This document shows, piece by piece, positions 49,201 to 50,896 of a stretch of 50,896 nt of DNA. Origin of the DNA: Sphingobacteriaceae bacterium (GTDB taxonomy: Bacteria > Bacteroidota > Bacteroidia > UBA7662); contig JAUXNJ010000006.1 of assembly GCA_030682795.1 (NCBI GenBank), positions 1 to 50,896 on the forward strand, in the 5' to 3' direction. The notes beneath the pieces were generated by a model, which had not been told where the DNA came from, made no database searches, and worked only from the letters and a program-made list of their open reading frames with translations. The number at the start of each line of letters is the position of its first letter. The first letter of the stretch is position 1. A program made the translations under genes and the position numbers.

Positions 49201-50896
49201 CTGCAAAATGTAACTGGCTTGCAGTGGTTTAAAAACCAATCCCCTATTGCCGGCGCAACGAGCTTGAGCTATACCATTGCTGCTTTTGGTGCCAGCGACA
49301 GCGCGAGTTATCAGCTCAAGCTCTTTACCAATTGCGATACCATTGTTAGCAATGCCGCAGTTTTGCAATACATCCAGCCCGCCGTTCGCACAGGTAATTT
49401 GAGCGCAAATTCGGTGTATTGTCTGGGTCAAAGCCTCAACTTAACATTCAACGTTAGCAACGCCTCTTTGGAGTGGTTTAAAAATGGACAGCGCATCAGC
49501 AATGCAGCAAATTCCACTACTTTCAACATCAGCGCATTAGCCTTTGCAGATAGCGGCTATTATCAGGCCGTGGCCACCAGTCAATGCGACACCTTTGTGT
49601 CTGATTCTGTTTTCATTCGCATCATCGAAGCACCTTTCCTGCTTGGAAATCCCATAGGGGCAGGTGCTTTTTGTTCGGGAAGTGCTGTAAACTTATCTCA
49701 TCAAATTGGCGGAAACATCAATGACGCACAATTTCAGTGGTTTAAAGATGGGCAAGCTATTAGCGGTGCCAATCAGTCTTCGCTGGCCATTTCGCAACTA
49801 GGCACTGCGCAGGTGGGGCGTTATACCCTTCAACTTACCAGCGCTTGTGGGGTGCAAACCAGCGACACCTTTAATGTGCGTATTTACCAAGCTGTGCAAT
49901 TTACCAGCACCAATTCTAGCACAAACAGCTTTTGCGCAGGCGATTCAACAGGGCTAAGCCTGTCTTTCAGTGGCGATGTAAATAGCTTCCAATGGTATCG
50001 TAACAATCAACCCATTGCGAATGCCAATAGCAATAGCTATCTCATTCCTGCTTTCAACGCACAGTTTGCAGGCAACTACTTCTGTGTAGTGACTGGCCCA
50101 TGTAACACTGACACCTCTGCTACTTTTGATTTACTATTAGAAGTCGCACCTCAAATCAGCAGCGCCATACTAGCGGTACAAAGTTTTTGTACGGGAGATT
50201 CGGTACGCTTGCAGGCAAATTTTAGCGGCACCAATTTAACTTATCAGTGGCATGTTAACGGCCAATTGCAAGCACAAAACAGCAGTGCGTTTTCTTTGCT
50301 GGCACAAGGGGGCGATTCACTGAAGATAAGCGTTCGGGCGAGCAACCAATGCGGACTAGCATTCGATTCCACTTTGATTTTGGTACGCCCGATTACCGCC
50401 ATCACCCAACAGCCTTCCGCTCCTGCTTCGCTTTGCATTGGCAGCAGTTTGAACTTGCAAGCAACGGCGGCTGGCCACAACCTCAGCTACCAGTGGACCC
50501 GCAACGGTAGTCCGATCAGCGGAGCTACCCAGCCTACCTTTAACATTGCCAGTTTAACTGCAGCCGATGCCAGCAGCTATCGCCTCATCGTAACCGGCAG
50601 CTGCGGCAGCGATACTTCGGTGGCTGTGGTGGTACAGCCTTTGGCCCTCACCAGCATCATTGCTCAGCCACAAAGCGCCAACAGCTGCTTGGGTAATGCT
50701 ACTACTTTCCACATAACAGCCTTGGGTGCTGGTCTCAGCTATACTTGGCTGGTTAACGGAACGGCGCAAAATGTGAACGCCGACAGCTTGGTGTTCAATC
50801 CAGCGGTTATCGGCACCTTCAACATCCGCGCCATTGTAACGGGCAGCTGCGGAACAGATACCAGCAGCATGGCTGTGCTCGAAGTGCGTCCGGTTA
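43288..50896 (+). CDS. Giant exported SBBP/LamG/Ig-like surface protein, truncated by window end
   Basis: One frame without a stop from ATG 43288 to the right edge, at least 2,536 codons. A signal peptide (MKSAFLTICVLWMTTVATAF) opens it. Residues about 30-215 form the N-terminal module that precedes SBBP repeats (YEGIDWHVVVDEDGHLKHEF, IDPVLRWSTYIGGANTEKAWD). Codons about 215-670 are SBBP/propeller repeats with WSTY-, WGTY-type strands. Three Ig-like domains (45601-46350), a LamG-like domain (46357-46960), one Ig-like domain and a second LamG-like domain (47215-47815) follow. From 47818 there are about twelve more Ig-like modules of roughly 80-90 residues, each with an early CxG and a late Cys (WFKNG...ADSGxYxxxxxxxC). 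The C-terminus is outside the window; a type IX secretion signal would be expected there. Confidence 0.88.
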   Translation, partial: MKSAFLTICVLWMTTVATAFSPKNQTHLIANAGQWEEKIIARYQTATAVTQLTKDGLEIHLLEADQSFGVALKFSGHNPNPQIQAYEEVAYKANFLHGKQSYSAKAHRKYVYKSLYEGIDWHVVVDEDGHLKHEFHLAPFADPTLIQWTYEGKRGIQLAASGALHIQTPLGNISESKPISWQANNLKAIASTFKLNKNKSLSFELGHYDRSQAIVIDPVLRWSTYIGGANTEKAWDVAVHEASGKVFVVGEGNSPALNTIGTTASNRIQSAYVACFDAAGNQLWLTYLGVPPGLTAAQSISISQDANPAIYVAGTAQGTDNSIATAGAHKAVRSGQSDIFLARLDSAGQVQWGTYFGSTSSDFDPVIRLNSSGTKLYVGGTTTGNNGIASAGVHRAARQSDFQTHEGFVAVFSNTGQFERGSYVNGASEVSRVYALALRGDSVLVGGATSGGSVFGTGGSYTTLGGARDGFMMMFNPNLGFVFSSFIGGSGNDDIFALALTSDAIYVGGETFSNNRMATSGAAQLSFGGNSDAFLMRFNLNGQIQWGTYLGGVVADGFKDIVVSNDNFIYALGRTTSTGNIAFNAMQTALNGSANVLLAKYNSQGARQFSTYLGAGEMVGEGLAITNTDKRIYMAGRAFTGNFSTPGAFNQTRQGEDGFLTAVTDSRAEILSINPHCLNSPVTYRLLTSNLLAGDSVFIRALDAFSNIINVDTIIYSSGDTLTRTIPANRLTGLTGQQLALDARLNAGTPNRFPAGTAWVTAVNQLSIPSQVSSPQNICSGSNISLWLTTAGGRNRRIVWEKDGVVLANQPPANDPTAITFQVNAQSAGTYRARVTDDCGADLYTQPMVVNALAAPALLAIANQNSCTGGSLTLTASGTDTLTGKTYFWQRNGVTIANSSDSVLRLTNLTAAQAGNYTVRATGNGCTSNIVSFTVQVKAALSAGFKPGAQRLCPGNSLSISLSSSNHDSIRWFLNNQLIAGASSTTYSKSNISTADAGVYKAQIFYCDSVVTFDSISVQVSNTFSADDGLTHYFPFDNSPNEIITGTAPVSSSITYGNGRQATQAAGRNAVMAGNGLTYNGLNVPTANQAFSVSFYHRLELTSAFGTLLEWTWPSTGTNAFRITRNALFGYQLTFAGQTDVVNLTGIGTFDAWIHTTVTYDGQVLRCFINGQQQFVKNISWQASGTVQLQIGRGASGNINRISIDEVRVYNRALSTQEINVLKDQPEVVYTESTLSSCGSDSLVLAATVFPSNTNNGFQWLADGQAIAGATNLQQSILAANNTARKFKLNTKLAGCFEIGSGQIEVVDTVSITNGLLDLWSYAFSIPQGGGTGNLFYANVSSFSNDRFNRSNGALLITAKTAGATYAFGSAQPRLSYMIWYQHNQAGNTNQLSTLFSNDAYSHLSFYNDRLVAPGNANNLTPLSNDTLVDNQWYHVAVTFEGTTYRYYLNGRLIATRTGQPNIDNNQINGIFNRSTVGGQGALGAFNDLRVYNYRVSPSLLNQLYYQPLLATAGSSSLCEGGSTTEQMRDRYFPASAFQFQWYRNNVLLAGSTTDALQFSNVSRTDSGVYSVEVSGPCLSTARRNQFTLNVLPIAQVLTQPTSVTICTGDTLRVNLSIDESVAVSSVIWFNAATGNSRFSNLFSQSAVGNRSFVKANASLADTGLYVAQIRTTSGGCQIYSDTIRVSISAPPSLQLTALDTTLCLGTNFSLGGLTGGGTTSRQWLKNGQAIPGATADTLQLSNLDSTASGTYRLVAVAGCRTDTSQNIVIRLRENLSITTQPQSQTLCVGDTLQLSVQPSISAGVQIQWYKDGVAISGANNATYSLASVQSSLEGLYHAEVRDHCKVLQSDTATVLINALPAITTQSARLQTVCLGDSISLNVSATGGRLQYQWFKNGSSLSNQLAASLSFSSITAQDSGSYRLQISNSCGQVFSDTFQLLVPVTPIVTQQPVSGSFCQGASVTLTVAANQLQNVTGLQWFKNQSPIAGATSLSYTIAAFGASDSASYQLKLFTNCDTIVSNAAVLQYIQPAVRTGNLSANSVYCLGQSLNLTFNVSNASLEWFKNGQRISNAANSTTFNISALAFADSGYYQAVATSQCDTFVSDSVFIRIIEAPFLLGNPIGAGAFCSGSAVNLSHQIGGNINDAQFQWFKDGQAISGANQSSLAISQLGTAQVGRYTLQLTSACGVQTSDTFNVRIYQAVQFTSTNSSTNSFCAGDSTGLSLSFSGDVNSFQWYRNNQPIANANSNSYLIPAFNAQFAGNYFCVVTGPCNTDTSATFDLLLEVAPQISSAILAVQSFCTGDSVRLQANFSGTNLTYQWHVNGQLQAQNSSAFSLLAQGGDSLKISVRASNQCGLAFDSTLILVRPITAITQQPSAPASLCIGSSLNLQATAAGHNLSYQWTRNGSPISGATQPTFNIASLTAADASSYRLIVTGSCGSDTSVAVVVQPLALTSIIAQPQSANSCLGNATTFHITALGAGLSYTWLVNGTAQNVNADSLVFNPAVIGTFNIRAIVTGSCGTDTSSMAVLEVRPV

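Noticed and set aside
47818-50896. DNA tandem repeats in the Ig-like region
   Set aside because: The modules repeat at the protein-fold level only; nucleotide identity between them is too low to be called DNA repeats.
1-50896. CRISPR arrays, tRNA/rRNA genes, insertion sequences, prophage
   Set aside because: No regularly spaced repeats, tRNA-like cloverleaf segments, transposase or phage genes were seen by reading; a dedicated scan could still find a small one.

Overview
The window reads as chromosomal DNA of a member of the Bacteroidota (FCB group), about half G+C. Evidence seen in the sequence: several promoters match the Bacteroidota -7 box TAnnTTTG, Shine-Dalgarno sequences are largely absent, genes are packed with ATGA start/stop overlaps, the ornithine transcarbamylase is the Bacteroidota N-acyl type, a TIGR02757 protein is present, and the right end is one giant secreted SBBP/Ig-like protein of the kind common in this phylum. 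The species cannot be named. No tRNA, rRNA, CRISPR array or insertion sequence was recognised.

Layout. 369-4884 (+): a five-gene translationally coupled operon of exported proteins (two tandem paralogues, a trypsin-like HtrA-type protease with N-terminal MORN-like and lectin-like segments, two paralogous barrel-like proteins), closed by a clear terminator. 5571-7478 (+): another exported protein (paralogue of 16144-17100) and a DUF4190-like lipoprotein. 7684-15816 (-): a complete arginine operon in the order acyltransferase-argG-argC-argD-argF'-argB::argE-argH. The kinase and deacylase are fused in one chain, and a structured leader with a short ORF precedes the operon. 16144-23256 (-): an exported paralogue, then a tripartite RND efflux system (outer-membrane factor, pump, adaptor) with a small exported protein at its head. 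23341-26792 (-): a lipoprotein alpha-amylase (GH13) and an esterase.

26987-35407 holds the most striking region: HMG-CoA reductase fused to an APH-type kinase, a CarS/DUF46-like CTP transferase, a CDP-alcohol phosphatidyltransferase, an ICMT/PEMT-like membrane methyltransferase, a papain-like (NlpC/LRAT-type) protein, a rifampin-phosphotransferase-like PEP-synthase relative, and a UbiA prenyltransferase. Taken together these suggest a bacterial isoprenoid (archaeal-like or otherwise prenylated) phospholipid pathway. That assignment is inference; the individual families are well supported.

35541-43099: mnmE (-), a stand-alone N-terminal fragment of a phosphotransacetylase-like domain (+), a membrane XRE regulator (+), a palindromic-repeat-rich intergenic stretch, a TIGR02757 protein (-), and a propeller-sensor histidine kinase with its LytTR response regulator (+). 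43288 to the right edge: a single open reading frame of more than 2,530 codons with a propeller region, two LamG-like domains and about sixteen Ig-like modules, running off the window.
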